Assembly: GCF_011305415.1 (NCBI RefSeq)
Contig: NZ_JAANOQ010000008.1
Span: 62,001-126,000 of the forward strand
DNA from: Flavobacterium bernardetii
Lineage (GTDB): Bacteria; Bacteroidota; Bacteroidia; Flavobacteriales; Flavobacteriaceae
Reading direction: 5' to 3'
DNA length: 64,000 bases
In this document: positions 35,760 through 45,278 of the stretch, one piece after another
Layout: each line of letters begins with the position of its first letter
Position numbering within the stretch: the stretch's first letter is position 1
Program-made: the position numbers and the translations under genes
The notes under the pieces: model-generated
The model's input: only the letters and a program-made list of their open reading frames with translations
Database searches by the model: none
What the model was told of the DNA's origin: nothing

Positions 35760-37205
35760 TTATGCTATTTTTAGTAACATCCTTATACTAAATACGATAA
35801 CTAAAAACGCTACTAACAACAAAGCTGTTTTTTGTGGTAATTTTCCAGCTAGTCTTGCTCCTAAAGGCGCAGCTAAACCTCCTCCAATAATTAATCCCAC
35901 AACGATATACCAATGACTCACACCAATAGAAGCAAAAAATGTAATGGATGCAGCCATCGTTACAAAAAATTCTGCTAAACTCACGGTTCCAATTACATAT
36001 TTAGATTTTTTTCCTCTTGATAATAGCGTTGAAGTTACAATTGGCCCCCAACCTCCGCCTCCGAAAGCATCTAAAAAACCTCCAGCAAAACCTAAAAACC
36101 CGGTATTTTTACTTTTTCTATTTGGGATTTGTTTTCGAATGGCGATTCTTAACAAACTGAAACCCATAATCATGGTGTACGTTGCTAAAACTCCGTACGT
36201 AATTTTTTCATATTTACTACCAAAATACACCAAAAGCAAAGCTCCAGAAACAGCTCCGATTACACCAGGAATGACCAGCCACCAAAGTAATTTCTTGTTT
36301 ACATTTCCGAATTTATAATGAGAAAATCCGCTAATTCCGCTTGAAAACATTTCCGCGGTGTGAATACTTCCACTTATGGCTGGCAATTTTATTCCTAACA
36401 GCATCATACTGGTAGAACACGTAATTCCATAACCCAAACCCACTGCACCATCTACCAATTGTGCAAAAAAACCAACCAATAACATTCCGTAAAAAGCATT
36501 TGGAATTTGGTTGGAATATTCTTTTACTTGGTCAATAGAAACAATTCCTGAAAACCCGTAACCTAAGAAAATAGCAAAAAACAAAAGTGTCAATTGAAAC
36601 GTTAAGTTTTTATACTTCTTTTTTTCTGACTTTTTCTTCTCAAATACAGAAGTAACTTCATTCAAATCGGCTAGTTTTTGACTAAAATCTCCTTTATGTT
36701 GGTTTCTAAATTCATTTAATTGCGTGATGTTTTCTTCAATTTCATCTGGAATAACTTCTGTAAAATATTCACGTAATCTCTTGGCTAAAACTGGAGATTT
36801 TCCATTGGTTGAAATTGCAATTTTTAAGTTTCCTTTGTTTACAATCGAACCCAAATAAAAATCACATAAATCAGGTTGATCTGCTGCATTGACTTTAATT
36901 CCTTTTGCTTTTGCTAATTCCCTAACGTTTCGATTTACTTCTGGACTATCCGTTGTTATGATTACAAAATCTTTGTTTTCTAAATCCGTTTCTTCAAAAG
37001 CTCGTTCATAAAAAGAAATGTTTTCATTTTGATGAATAATCTCTTTTAACTTCGGATGAAAATAAGTGGCTACCAAGATGATAGTAATCTTAGGATTTTG
37101 TTTCAATAAGGTTTCTGTTTTTTCTAAGCCTACATTACCACCGCCCACAATTAAAAATTGAGCCGTTTCTGTTTTTAGAAAAACTGGAAATAGTGTGTTT
37201 GTCAT
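35760..37205 (-). CDS. Siroheme synthase N-terminal domain fused to a TauE/SafE-type permease
   Basis: A 481-residue fusion. Residues 1-200 are a CysG N-terminal-like precorrin-2 dehydrogenase/ferrochelatase (FLIVGGGNVGLEKTETLL for NAD, ITTDSPEVNRNV, and STNGKSPVLAKRLRE). Residues about 215-481 are a TauE/SafE permease with seven to eight helices (GFFAQLVDGAVGLGYGITCS and GGFLDAFGGGGWGPIVTSTL repeats). The enzyme part finishes siroheme for CysI from the product of CobA; the permease may move sulfite, sulfate or another sulfur compound. Last gene of the sulfate operon; start overlaps the previous stop by one base. Confidence 0.88.
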   Translation of the reverse strand: MTNTLFPVFLKTETAQFLIVGGGNVGLEKTETLLKQNPKITIILVATYFHPKLKEIIHQNENISFYERAFEETDLENKDFVIITTDSPEVNRNVRELAKAKGIKVNAADQPDLCDFYLGSIVNKGNLKIAISTNGKSPVLAKRLREYFTEVIPDEIEENITQLNEFRNQHKGDFSQKLADLNEVTSVFEKKKSEKKKYKNLTFQLTLLFFAIFLGYGFSGIVSIDQVKEYSNQIPNAFYGMLLVGFFAQLVDGAVGLGYGITCSTSMMLLGIKLPAISGSIHTAEMFSSGISGFSHYKFGNVNKKLLWWLVIPGVIGAVSGALLLVYFGSKYEKITYGVLATYTMIMGFSLLRIAIRKQIPNRKSKNTGFLGFAGGFLDAFGGGGWGPIVTSTLLSRGKKSKYVIGTVSLAEFFVTMAASITFFASIGVSHWYIVVGLIIGGGLAAPLGARLAGKLPQKTALLLVAFLVIVFSIRMLLKIA

Positions 37206-37945
37206 TATTTATCTTTTTTAAAATCAATGTTATGAAAAATGGACAATCTTAAAATATCTCTGTTATAAAAATCAACTCCTGATTTTTGTTGTTGAAACCA
37301 ATTCATATAACCCAATTCAAAAGCATAAGAATTATTTAGTTTATAATTGAAAGCTGCATAAATTCGGTTTTTATCGAAAGTATTTTTCACAATCTTATTA
37401 CCCACATTAAACATGATTTCATCTTTAATTTTTAGAAGTAATTTTTCATTTCCTTCTTTTTTCCATATAGGAAAATCCAAACCCAATTGATAGCGCAATC
37501 GGAAATTTGAAAAGCGATAACCACCAACTAATCTGTCATTTTCAACATCGTGAAAAAATCTTGCTTCAGCTTTATAACGATGATTGATAGTTAAAAACCC
37601 TAATTTTTGTTTATTACTAAAACCAATATCTGGACGCAATTCGGGAACTGTTAAATTACTTTCAGAATTGGGAGTATTCGGATTTTGTAAAAACAATGTC
37701 ATTCCGACAGAAGCCTTCCAATCTCCGAATACTTTTCTTTCTAAATTCGATCTAAAAACCAATTGATGTTGAGCCGTTGGATTATAAAACTGTCGTTCTT
37801 GAATTTCACTGTTTAAATTCCAATTCTCGTTAAACTTTAAATTATTATAATATCCATACCATATAAGCTGTTGATTTTCGACCTTTTTTTGCGCTAATAA
37901 AAATTCTGGAAGCAATAAAATAATTACTAAAATTATCTTCTTCAT
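37205..37945 (-). CDS. DUF2490 outer-membrane beta-barrel-like protein
   Basis: A 246-residue protein with a signal peptide (MKKIILVIILLLPEFLLAQ) and alternating strands typical of an outer-membrane barrel (LVFRSNLERKVFGDWKASVGM, YRFSNFRLRYQLGLDF, YAFELGYMNWFQQ), matching the DUF2490 family. It overlaps both neighbours in the sulfate operon by one base each, so it may be a channel for sulfate or related anions; that role is an inference from context. Confidence 0.75.
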   Translation of the reverse strand: MKKIILVIILLLPEFLLAQKKVENQQLIWYGYYNNLKFNENWNLNSEIQERQFYNPTAQHQLVFRSNLERKVFGDWKASVGMTLFLQNPNTPNSESNLTVPELRPDIGFSNKQKLGFLTINHRYKAEARFFHDVENDRLVGGYRFSNFRLRYQLGLDFPIWKKEGNEKLLLKIKDEIMFNVGNKIVKNTFDKNRIYAAFNYKLNNSYAFELGYMNWFQQQKSGVDFYNRDILRLSIFHNIDFKKDK

Positions 37946-39588
37946 TAGTTTAAAATGGTTCTAAAAGTAAAATCTCCGAAAGTTTCATTTTCTAACTTCT
38001 CTTTTACATATTTTCCTAGTAAAACATCCACTTCCGCTAAAATTTGCGATTCGGTTTGTTTTTCTTTATAAATGGTATTCAAACGCGTTCCTAAACGATC
38101 GCCGCCTAACATGAAATTATATTGTTCCGGACCTGTTCCAACAAAACCAAGTTCTGATACATACGGACGACCACAACCATTTGGACAACCTGTCATTCTA
38201 ATGGAAATTTCATCATTTGACAATTCGTATTTTGCTAAAATTGGTTCGATTTTAGTTACTAATTCTGGCAAGTAACGTTGTGCTTCTGCTAAGGCTAACG
38301 GACAAGTTGGTAAAGCCACACACGCCATAGAATTTTTTCGTAAAGCACTTACTTGTTTTTCAATATTGTGTTGCAATAACAAAGCTTCCACTCTTGATTT
38401 ATAGCTTTCTTCAATCTCACCTAAAATCAGATTTTGATTTCCTGAAAAGATGAAATTATTAACATCCAACTGCGCCAATTCGTACAAAAATTGTTTCTGT
38501 TCCGGTTTTACCACTCCATGTTCAATAAACAACGTATAAAACCATTTTCCTTGGTGATTTTGTTCCCAGCCAAAACGGTCGCTTCTCTCTGTGAATGTGT
38601 ATTTTCTTTCTGGTTCGAATTTGAATCCGATGCGATTTTCCAATTCTTTTTTGAAACCTTCCACGGTTAATTTATCGACTGTATATTTCAATCGAGATAA
38701 TTTTCTGTCGACACGGTTTCCGAAATCACGTTGCACGGTTAAAATTTCGTACACGGCTTTTAGCGTTTTTTCTTCCGTATCTGTAAAACCAATAATACTT
38801 CCCAAACGAGAATACGTATTTGGATTTCCGTGAGTTGTAGCCAAACCACCACCAATTGCGATATTGAATCCTTTCAATACATCGTTTTCGATGATGGCGA
38901 TTAATCCGATATCGTTGGTAAACACATCCACATCATTACTTGGTGGAATGGCGATGGCGATTTTGAATTTTCTTGGCAAATAGCGGTCTTCGTAAAGTGG
39001 ATCCGCTTCCGAGGAACGTTCGTAAATTTTTTCACCATCGATAAAAACTTCGTAATACGATTGCGTTTTAGGCAAAAGCAAGGTTGAGATTTTATCCGCA
39101 TATTCATAAATTTGTTGATGAATCGCTGAAATTTGCGGATGTGAACTCACAATTACATTTCTATTTACGTCGCCACACGCGGCAATTGAATCTAATTTTG
39201 CGGTGTTAAAAGCTTGAATTGTTGGTCGTAATTGGTGTTTTAACAAACCGTGTAATTGCACCGTTTGCCTTGTCGTAATTTTTAAAGTTCCTGTTCCGAA
39301 TTGTTCCGAAATTTCGTGTGTCGCAATCCACTGATTGGCATTTATTACTCCGCCAGGAATTCTCAAACGAATCATAAAAGAATATAATTTGTCTAATTTT
39401 TTGGCGGCTCTTTCTGCTCTTCTGTCGCGGTCGTCTTGCACGTACATACCGTGAAATTTCACTAAAGTTTCGTCGTCTGGACGTACATTTCCGGTATGAT
39501 TATCTAAATCGATACTTTCTTTTAATGTCCCTCTAAGACCGTCACTTTTGGTCTTTATATGTTCTACTGCTGATAATTTTTCGCTCAT
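37945..39588 (-). CDS. cysI: Sulfite reductase hemoprotein (siroheme/4Fe-4S)
   Basis: A 547-residue nitrite/sulfite reductase. The Cys ligands of the coupled siroheme and [4Fe-4S] centre are seen as CVALPTCPLA and RMTGCPNGCGRP near residues 425-480, and the family start is MSEKLSAVEHIKTKSDGLRG. Partnered with the diflavin protein encoded just upstream, it reduces sulfite to sulfide with six electrons. The ATG at 39588 is preferred; a longer frame to 39648 would be translated through a heptamer repeat. It shares one base with the DUF2490 gene. Confidence 0.92.
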   Translation of the reverse strand: MSEKLSAVEHIKTKSDGLRGTLKESIDLDNHTGNVRPDDETLVKFHGMYVQDDRDRRAERAAKKLDKLYSFMIRLRIPGGVINANQWIATHEISEQFGTGTLKITTRQTVQLHGLLKHQLRPTIQAFNTAKLDSIAACGDVNRNVIVSSHPQISAIHQQIYEYADKISTLLLPKTQSYYEVFIDGEKIYERSSEADPLYEDRYLPRKFKIAIAIPPSNDVDVFTNDIGLIAIIENDVLKGFNIAIGGGLATTHGNPNTYSRLGSIIGFTDTEEKTLKAVYEILTVQRDFGNRVDRKLSRLKYTVDKLTVEGFKKELENRIGFKFEPERKYTFTERSDRFGWEQNHQGKWFYTLFIEHGVVKPEQKQFLYELAQLDVNNFIFSGNQNLILGEIEESYKSRVEALLLQHNIEKQVSALRKNSMACVALPTCPLALAEAQRYLPELVTKIEPILAKYELSNDEISIRMTGCPNGCGRPYVSELGFVGTGPEQYNFMLGGDRLGTRLNTIYKEKQTESQILAEVDVLLGKYVKEKLENETFGDFTFRTILN

Positions 39589-39612
39589 CTTTTTTTGTTT
39601 TTTTGAGGCATT

Positions 39613-39674
39613 AGCAAAAAGGCAGAAGGCAAAAGTTTCAATTTTCATTAACTTATCCCTTTTTACTTTTGCCT
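39613..39674. repeat. Inverted heptanucleotide arrays in the cysJ-cysI gap
   Basis: AGCAAAA, AGGCAGA, AGGCAAA (39613-39633) form a 7-bp ladder. AGGCAAAAGT (39627-39636) is a perfect 10-bp inverted repeat of ACTTTTGCCT (39665-39674), so the gap can fold into a hairpin. Confidence 0.65.
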
Positions 39675-39680
39675 AATCAC

Positions 39681-41342
39681 TTAATATACGTCTTTTTGAT
39701 ATTTTCCTTGATTTTCTAATTCCTCCAAAATTTGTTTGGCTTGTTCTTCCGAGATATTTCTTTCTTTTGAAATAACGGCAACAATGGCATTTTCTACATC
39801 TTGACTCATTGGATTTTTTTGTCCGCAGATGTAAATACTGGCTCCGTTTTCTAACCAAGCATTAAATTCATTTGCTTTTTCTCGAATTCTGTCTTGCACA
39901 TAAATTTTTCGTTCTTGATCTCTTGAAAATGCTGTGTCTAATTTGGTCAGTACACCTGTAGTTAGCCATTCTTGGATTTCGGTTTGATAATAAAAATCTA
40001 AGACGAAATGTTGTTCCCCAAAAAACAACCAGTTTTTACCTTCGGCTCCCGTAACATCTCTTTCTGCTAAGAAACTTCTGAAAGGCGCAATTCCTGTTCC
40101 TGGACCAATCATTATAATATCTGTTTCTTCTTTTGGTAATCGGAAATTTTGATTTTTATGAATGTAAAATTCCAGTTGTTCATCGAGAGGAAAATCGGCT
40201 AAAAATTCTGAAGCTAAACCAGACTTCATCTTATCATTCACTTTAAACTTATTCAGACTTACGGTTAGATGTACTTGTCCGTCATGCGCTTCCGAAGACG
40301 AAGAAATCGAATACAATCGAGGAGATATTGGCAAAAGCAAAGCAATTACTTCTTCTAATTTTACCTTTTTAGGATTGTATTTTTGGATGATATCTAACAG
40401 ATTTGCTTTCTCTTCGATAATTTCAATTTCAAACAACTTTGAAAAAGCTTCTAGTGATTTTTTTGACAAACCTCGAATATTTTTATCGGCAAGTATTGAA
40501 TAATTTTCTTCACCGAAATACGTGGCAATGGCTTGAATTTCTGCTTCTTTATTTTTCGGAAAAACACCTAAAGCATCGCCAGGCTCGTAACTAATTTCCT
40601 CATCCGATTCAATTTCGATATGATACGTTTCTTTATTCGAACCTACATCATTCAGTACCACTTTATGACTAATTTTTCCTAAGTAATTTTTCTTAGCTGA
40701 AGAAACTGTTGCACTTGTTGGTTTGACTTCATTTGTTGCATTTGAACCTAAATTTTGAAAGGCTTTTTGTAAATCAGCTTCCCAAATTGAAACTGTTTCA
40801 GCAAAATCTACATCTGCTTTCACTAAAGGTAATAAGCGTTTCGCACCTTTTTCTGCTAAAACTTCATCTAATAAAATTCCTGCATTAGAAAACAACGGAT
40901 AGGATGAATCTCCAAGTCCTAAAACAGCAAAAGAAACTTTATTTAAATTCGCATTTGATGCTTTTAATTTTTCGTAAAACGGAATGGCATTTTGAGGAAA
41001 TTCGCCTTCACCTTGTGTGCTCATGACAAACAAAACCAAACTTTCTTTTTCCAATTTTGCCACATCATATTGAAACACATCAATCGCTTTAGCTTGAATT
41101 TTATTCTTTTTGAAAGTCGCCAATAAATTAGAAGCTACTTTTTTAGAATTTCCCGTTTCCGTTCCATAAATGATTAGAGGTTTTACTGCTACTGGAGCAA
41201 GAGTATTGCCTTCAGTAGTTCCTCCTAACAATTCCACTCGATCTAAAAAACCAGTTAAATAGCCTTTTGTCCAGATAATTTCTTCTTTTGAAGCATTTTG
41301 TGCTAATTGTTGTAATAATGATAGTTTTGTTTCAGACAGCAT
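39681..41342 (-). CDS. cysJ: Sulfite reductase flavoprotein (diflavin reductase)
   Basis: A 553-residue FMN/FAD/NADPH protein. A flavodoxin domain (IIYGTETGNSKKVASNL, then STQGEGEFP) covers about residues 55-195. A ferredoxin-NADP reductase-like part follows with FAD-binding RLYSISSS and NADPH-binding IGPGTGIAPFRSFLAER and YICGQKNPM. It passes electrons from NADPH to CysI. The ATG at 41342 lies inside the cobA end (11-bp overlap); a longer 566-residue frame reaching 41381 is less likely. Confidence 0.92.
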   Translation of the reverse strand: MLSETKLSLLQQLAQNASKEEIIWTKGYLTGFLDRVELLGGTTEGNTLAPVAVKPLIIYGTETGNSKKVASNLLATFKKNKIQAKAIDVFQYDVAKLEKESLVLFVMSTQGEGEFPQNAIPFYEKLKASNANLNKVSFAVLGLGDSSYPLFSNAGILLDEVLAEKGAKRLLPLVKADVDFAETVSIWEADLQKAFQNLGSNATNEVKPTSATVSSAKKNYLGKISHKVVLNDVGSNKETYHIEIESDEEISYEPGDALGVFPKNKEAEIQAIATYFGEENYSILADKNIRGLSKKSLEAFSKLFEIEIIEEKANLLDIIQKYNPKKVKLEEVIALLLPISPRLYSISSSSEAHDGQVHLTVSLNKFKVNDKMKSGLASEFLADFPLDEQLEFYIHKNQNFRLPKEETDIIMIGPGTGIAPFRSFLAERDVTGAEGKNWLFFGEQHFVLDFYYQTEIQEWLTTGVLTKLDTAFSRDQERKIYVQDRIREKANEFNAWLENGASIYICGQKNPMSQDVENAIVAVISKERNISEEQAKQILEELENQGKYQKDVY

Positions 41343-42150
41343 TTTTGTAACTATTTTTATGATTATCGAAATAAGATTCAACTATATTTTTTTCTGTGAA
41401 CCATGCATATTGTTCGTGTAAATTCACCACTTTTCCTATAATTAATAAGGTCGGTACAAATTCAAATTCGGGTAACGATTTAGATTGAATAGCCTCAAAA
41501 GAAAACACATTTGTTTTTTGATTGGGTGTTGTTGCTTGTTGTACGACAGCTAAGCCTTTTTCTAAACTAATTTCTTGTTTTAGCAGTTGTTTTGTTAAGA
41601 AATCTAACCGTTGTCCGCTCATGTAAAACACTAATGTATCTTCCGTTGTGGCCCAATCTTGCCATTGATGACTTCCCACTTTATCCAAATCGTAAAGCGT
41701 TAAAAATCGGACACCTCTTGAAAAACCTCTTGCGGTTAGTGGAATTCCAGTATAAGCTGCGGCGCCAAAAGCAGCGGAAATTCCAGGAATAATTTCATAA
41801 GGAATTTCATGTTTTTTAACCGCTTGCAATTCATCTAACACATTTGAAAATAATGTCGCATCGCCACCTTTTAATCGCAGTACCAATTTTCCTTGCAAAG
41901 CGAACTCGACAATAAGTTCATTGATATCGCTTTGTGGTGTCCAAATGCCTTTTGAACATTGTTTTCCCACGTAAATGACTTCTGCCTCTTTGCGAGCATA
42001 TTGTTCAATTAATATTGGCGACACCAATCTGTCAGTTAAAATCACATCGGCAGTTTGCAAATATTTTAAGGCTTTCAGACTTATTAAATCGGGATCTCCA
42101 GGGCCGGCTCCTGCCAAAATCACTTTCCCTTTTTTGTTAATTTGTATCAT
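41332..42150 (-). CDS. cobA: Uroporphyrinogen-III C-methyltransferase
   Basis: A 272-residue SAM-dependent methylase that converts uroporphyrinogen III to precorrin-2. Family motifs are VILAGAGPGDPDLISLKAL at the N-terminus, VLRLKGGDATLFS and GISAAFGAAAYTGIPLTARG. Together with the CysG-like domain of the 35760-37205 gene it supplies siroheme for CysI, which explains its place in this operon. Confidence 0.93.
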   Translation of the reverse strand: MIQINKKGKVILAGAGPGDPDLISLKALKYLQTADVILTDRLVSPILIEQYARKEAEVIYVGKQCSKGIWTPQSDINELIVEFALQGKLVLRLKGGDATLFSNVLDELQAVKKHEIPYEIIPGISAAFGAAAYTGIPLTARGFSRGVRFLTLYDLDKVGSHQWQDWATTEDTLVFYMSGQRLDFLTKQLLKQEISLEKGLAVVQQATTPNQKTNVFSFEAIQSKSLPEFEFVPTLLIIGKVVNLHEQYAWFTEKNIVESYFDNHKNSYKNAV

Positions 42151-42228
42151 AATTATTTTAAAATTAGGCGTAGAAAGGGCTGTTCCGAGTCGAATCGAAA
42201 TACAATTTCTACGATAAATTATTGATTT

Positions 42229-43140
42229 TTAGAACAAACCTTCTATAGAAAGATAGCGTTCGCCAGTATCATAATTAAAGGTTAGAACTACAGCATCATC
42301 TGGTAATGACGCTACTTTTTTGGCTACGGCTGCTAATGAAGCACCCGTTGAAATTCCGACTAAAATTCCTTCTAGTTTGGCAACATTTCTAGTGTATTCG
42401 AACGCTTCCTCTTTTGACACTTGAATGACCTCATCAATTAAATCGCTGTGGTAATTTTCTGGAACAAATCCGGCGCCAATTCCTTGTAGTGGATGTGGAG
42501 CTGGAGTTCCACCACTTAAAACTGGGGATAATTCTGGTTCCACAGCAATGATTTTTACATTTGGAAACTTTGCTTTTACCACTTTAGCCACTCCTGAAAT
42601 ATGTCCGCCCGTTCCTACTCCAGTAATTATATAATCTAATCCGTTTGGAAAATCGTTTAAAATTTCTTGCGCTGTGGTTCTTTGATGAACAACTACATTT
42701 GCTGGATTTTTAAACTGTGATGGCGACCAAGAATTTGGTGTTTCAGCAACTAATTCGGCAGCTCTTTCTATGGCGCCTTTCATTCCTTTTTCACGTGGTG
42801 TTAAATCGAATTCTGCTCCGTAAATTTCCATTAATTTTCTACGTTCAACACTCATCGATTCTGGCATTACTAGAATCACTTTATAACCTTTAACAGCTGC
42901 AACTAATGCTAATCCAATTCCAGTATTTCCTGAAGTAGGTTCGATAATTACGCTATTTGGATTTAATAAATTTTTAGCTTCTGCATCTTCAATCATCGCT
43001 AAAGCAATTCTGTCTTTTATGCTATTGCCTGGATTGGTTCTTTCTAATTTAATCCATACATTTTTATTCGCACCATAAAGTTTATTGATTTTTACTACTG
43101 GTGTATTTCCTATGGTTTCTAATATATTATTTGTCTTCAT
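42229..43140 (-). CDS. cysK: Cysteine synthase
   Basis: A 303-residue PLP enzyme that makes cysteine from O-acetylserine and sulfide. The PLP Lys is in [14 protein letters not shown] (near residue 43), with the substrate loop [12 protein letters not shown], the phosphate-binding [10 protein letters not shown] and the C-terminal GISTGAS. It follows the serine acetyltransferase gene by 42 bp, matching the two-step path. Confidence 0.94.
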   Translation of the reverse strand: MKTNNILETIGNTPVVKINKLYGANKNVWIKLERTNPGNSIKDRIALAMIEDAEAKNLLNPNSVIIEPTSGNTGIGLALVAAVKGYKVILVMPESMSVERRKLMEIYGAEFDLTPREKGMKGAIERAAELVAETPNSWSPSQFKNPANVVVHQRTTAQEILNDFPNGLDYIITGVGTGGHISGVAKVVKAKFPNVKIIAVEPELSPVLSGGTPAPHPLQGIGAGFVPENYHSDLIDEVIQVSKEEAFEYTRNVAKLEGILVGISTGASLAAVAKKVASLPDDAVVLTFNYDTGERYLSIEGLF

Positions 43141-43182
43141 TTTGTTTTATTTTTATTGTGTTATTTACTTGTTTTATTTTTG

Positions 43183-43998
43183 TTAAATCACATAATTTAA
43201 GGCTTCTGGAAACTCGCTTTTCTTTTTAATTTCGATTTCACTTTTATGATATACCAAAGAATTTTCAGGAACAGAATGTGTTAACCAAACATTTCCTCCA
43301 ATTACTGAACTTACTCCGATTGTTGTATTTCCTCCTAAAATTGTAGCATTTGCATAAATTGTTACATTGTTTTCAATGGTTGGATGTCTTTTTGCTGAAG
43401 CATTATCTTTTGAAACGGACAAAGCTCCGAGTGTTACTCCTTGATAAATTTTAACATTATTTCCAATTTTGGTGGTTTCTCCGATTACGATTCCTGTTCC
43501 GTGATCGATGAAAAAATTCTCTCCAATTTCGGCTCCTGGATGAATATCGATTCCAGTTCTGCTATGCACATATTCCGTAATAATTCTCGGAATAATGGGA
43601 ATATCTAGTTTCCAAAAAATATTCGCAATTCTGTAAGCCGTAATGGCAAAAAAACCTGGATAAGCGATTAAAACTTCTTCTTTAGATTTTGCGGCTGGAT
43701 CAAAATTTATGATGGTTTCTAGATCGTTAATCAGAACAAAATGAATTTGCTCTAGACTATCGAAAAAATAATTTGAATTCACTAAAACTTGATTCGTATC
43801 ATCCGTAACTTTTGCTAAAATGTCTTGCAACTTTAATTGAATCAACTTTTCTTTATTCTGAAAAAATCGGTAATTAGAATATTCTTGACTGATATCGAAT
43901 AGCCAATTAATCAACTCATCCACCCATTTTTCGACTTGTCTTTTATTGATTGGGCTTTTCGCTCTTTCCTGATTTCTGATGTAAATGGAATATGACAT
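43183..43998 (-). CDS. cysE: Serine O-acetyltransferase
   Basis: A 271-residue trimeric left-handed beta-helix acyltransferase. Its C-terminal half has the hexapeptide repeats and active-site segments (GIDIHPGAEIGENFFIDHGTG, then IGETTKIGNNVKIYQGVTLGALS, then RHPTIENNVTIYANATILGG). The product O-acetylserine is used by CysK. The start lies 1 bp after the cysN stop, so it is translationally close to sulfate activation. Confidence 0.93.
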   Translation of the reverse strand: MSYSIYIRNQERAKSPINKRQVEKWVDELINWLFDISQEYSNYRFFQNKEKLIQLKLQDILAKVTDDTNQVLVNSNYFFDSLEQIHFVLINDLETIINFDPAAKSKEEVLIAYPGFFAITAYRIANIFWKLDIPIIPRIITEYVHSRTGIDIHPGAEIGENFFIDHGTGIVIGETTKIGNNVKIYQGVTLGALSVSKDNASAKRHPTIENNVTIYANATILGGNTTIGVSSVIGGNVWLTHSVPENSLVYHKSEIEIKKKSEFPEALNYVI

Positions 43999-43999
43999 A

Positions 44000-45232
44000 T
44001 TATAAAAACATTAAGGCGCCAACCGTGTTATTACTAGTTTCATCAATTAGAATCGCATTTCCTGATTTCGGATTTTTATCAAACGCATCATAAAACAAAG
44101 GCTGATTTGTACGCAACCTAATTTGAGCGATATCATTTAATTTTATTTCCGTTTCGTTGGTAAATTCCCAATCGTTGATGTTCCATTTTTGGTTGACTTC
44201 TTGAATTTTCACGCGAACATTTTTAAATCGGTGTTGCAACAAATACGTTTTTCCTACTTGCAATGGTGTGTTGTCTAACCAAGAAATCCAAGAATTAATT
44301 TGAGTGGATTCTGTTGGTAATTCATGGTATAAAACGACAGAATCACCACGGCTAATATCAATATTATTTTCAAAATGCAACACAATATTATCGCCTGCTT
44401 TCGCTACTTGAATGCTTTCCAAATTCTTCTCAATTTTTACAATTTTAGTTGCCATATTCGCTGGCAAAATAATTACTGTATCGCCCACTTTATAATTTCC
44501 ACTTAAAACCAAACCAGCATAGCCGCGATAATCGTGATTGGCTTCATCCTTTGGACGAATTACCCATTGCACTTGAAATCGAGAGGCTAAATCTTCTGTC
44601 GTTTCTGTTTCAATAGATTCTAAAGTTTCTAACAAAGCTTTTCCTTCGTACCAATCTGTGTTTTCAGATTTCGTTACAATATTATCGCCAACCAAAGCAC
44701 TTACTGGTATGTAATGAATTTCATTGAAATTTAATTCGGACTTAATACTCTCGAAATCAACTTTAATTTGATTGAAAGTTGCTTCAGAATAATTTAGTAA
44801 ATCGATTTTATTAATGGCGATAATTGCTTTTTTAATTCCCATTAGCGAACCAATACTCGCATGACGTTTTGTTTGTTCTGTAATTCCTTTTCGAGCATCG
44901 ACTAAAATGATAATCAAATCGGAATTTGAAGCGCCAGTTATCATATTTCTAGTATATTGTTCATGACCTGGTGCGTCGGCGATGATGAATTTTCTTTTCT
45001 TAGTGGAAAAATATTTATAGGCTACATCAATTGTAATTCCTTGTTCGCGTTCTGCTCGAAGTCCATCTGTAATTAGAGATAAATCGATATCTACACCTTC
45101 TTGTTTCGTTTGTTTCTTCAAAACGCCCAATTGATCGGTGTGAATACTATCGGAATCATATAAAAGTCGACCTATTAAAGTGCTTTTACCGTCATCTACA
45201 TTTCCTGCTGTTATAAATCGTAATGTGTTCAT
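44000..45232 (-). CDS. cysN: Sulfate adenylyltransferase subunit 1 (GTPase)
   Basis: A 410-residue EF-Tu-like GTPase that drives ATP sulfurylase. G motifs: GNVDDGKSTLIGRLL (G1), DAPGHEQYTRNM (G3) and AINKIDLL (G4). The C-terminal CysC kinase domain found in some CysN proteins is absent, in agreement with a pathway that reduces APS directly (see cysH). It lies 46 bp after cysD. Confidence 0.95.
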   Translation of the reverse strand: MNTLRFITAGNVDDGKSTLIGRLLYDSDSIHTDQLGVLKKQTKQEGVDIDLSLITDGLRAEREQGITIDVAYKYFSTKKRKFIIADAPGHEQYTRNMITGASNSDLIIILVDARKGITEQTKRHASIGSLMGIKKAIIAINKIDLLNYSEATFNQIKVDFESIKSELNFNEIHYIPVSALVGDNIVTKSENTDWYEGKALLETLESIETETTEDLASRFQVQWVIRPKDEANHDYRGYAGLVLSGNYKVGDTVIILPANMATKIVKIEKNLESIQVAKAGDNIVLHFENNIDISRGDSVVLYHELPTESTQINSWISWLDNTPLQVGKTYLLQHRFKNVRVKIQEVNQKWNINDWEFTNETEIKLNDIAQIRLRTNQPLFYDAFDKNPKSGNAILIDETSNNTVGALMFL

Positions 45233-45278
45233 TTTCTTTTGTTTTTTATTAATTGTGACAACTCACGAGTTGTCATTA

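Noticed and set aside
35944..36318. Open frame of 124 codons on the plus strand
   Set aside because: It is antisense to the TauE half of the siroheme-synthase fusion and has Pro/Lys-rich sequence with no family features; a shadow of the real gene.
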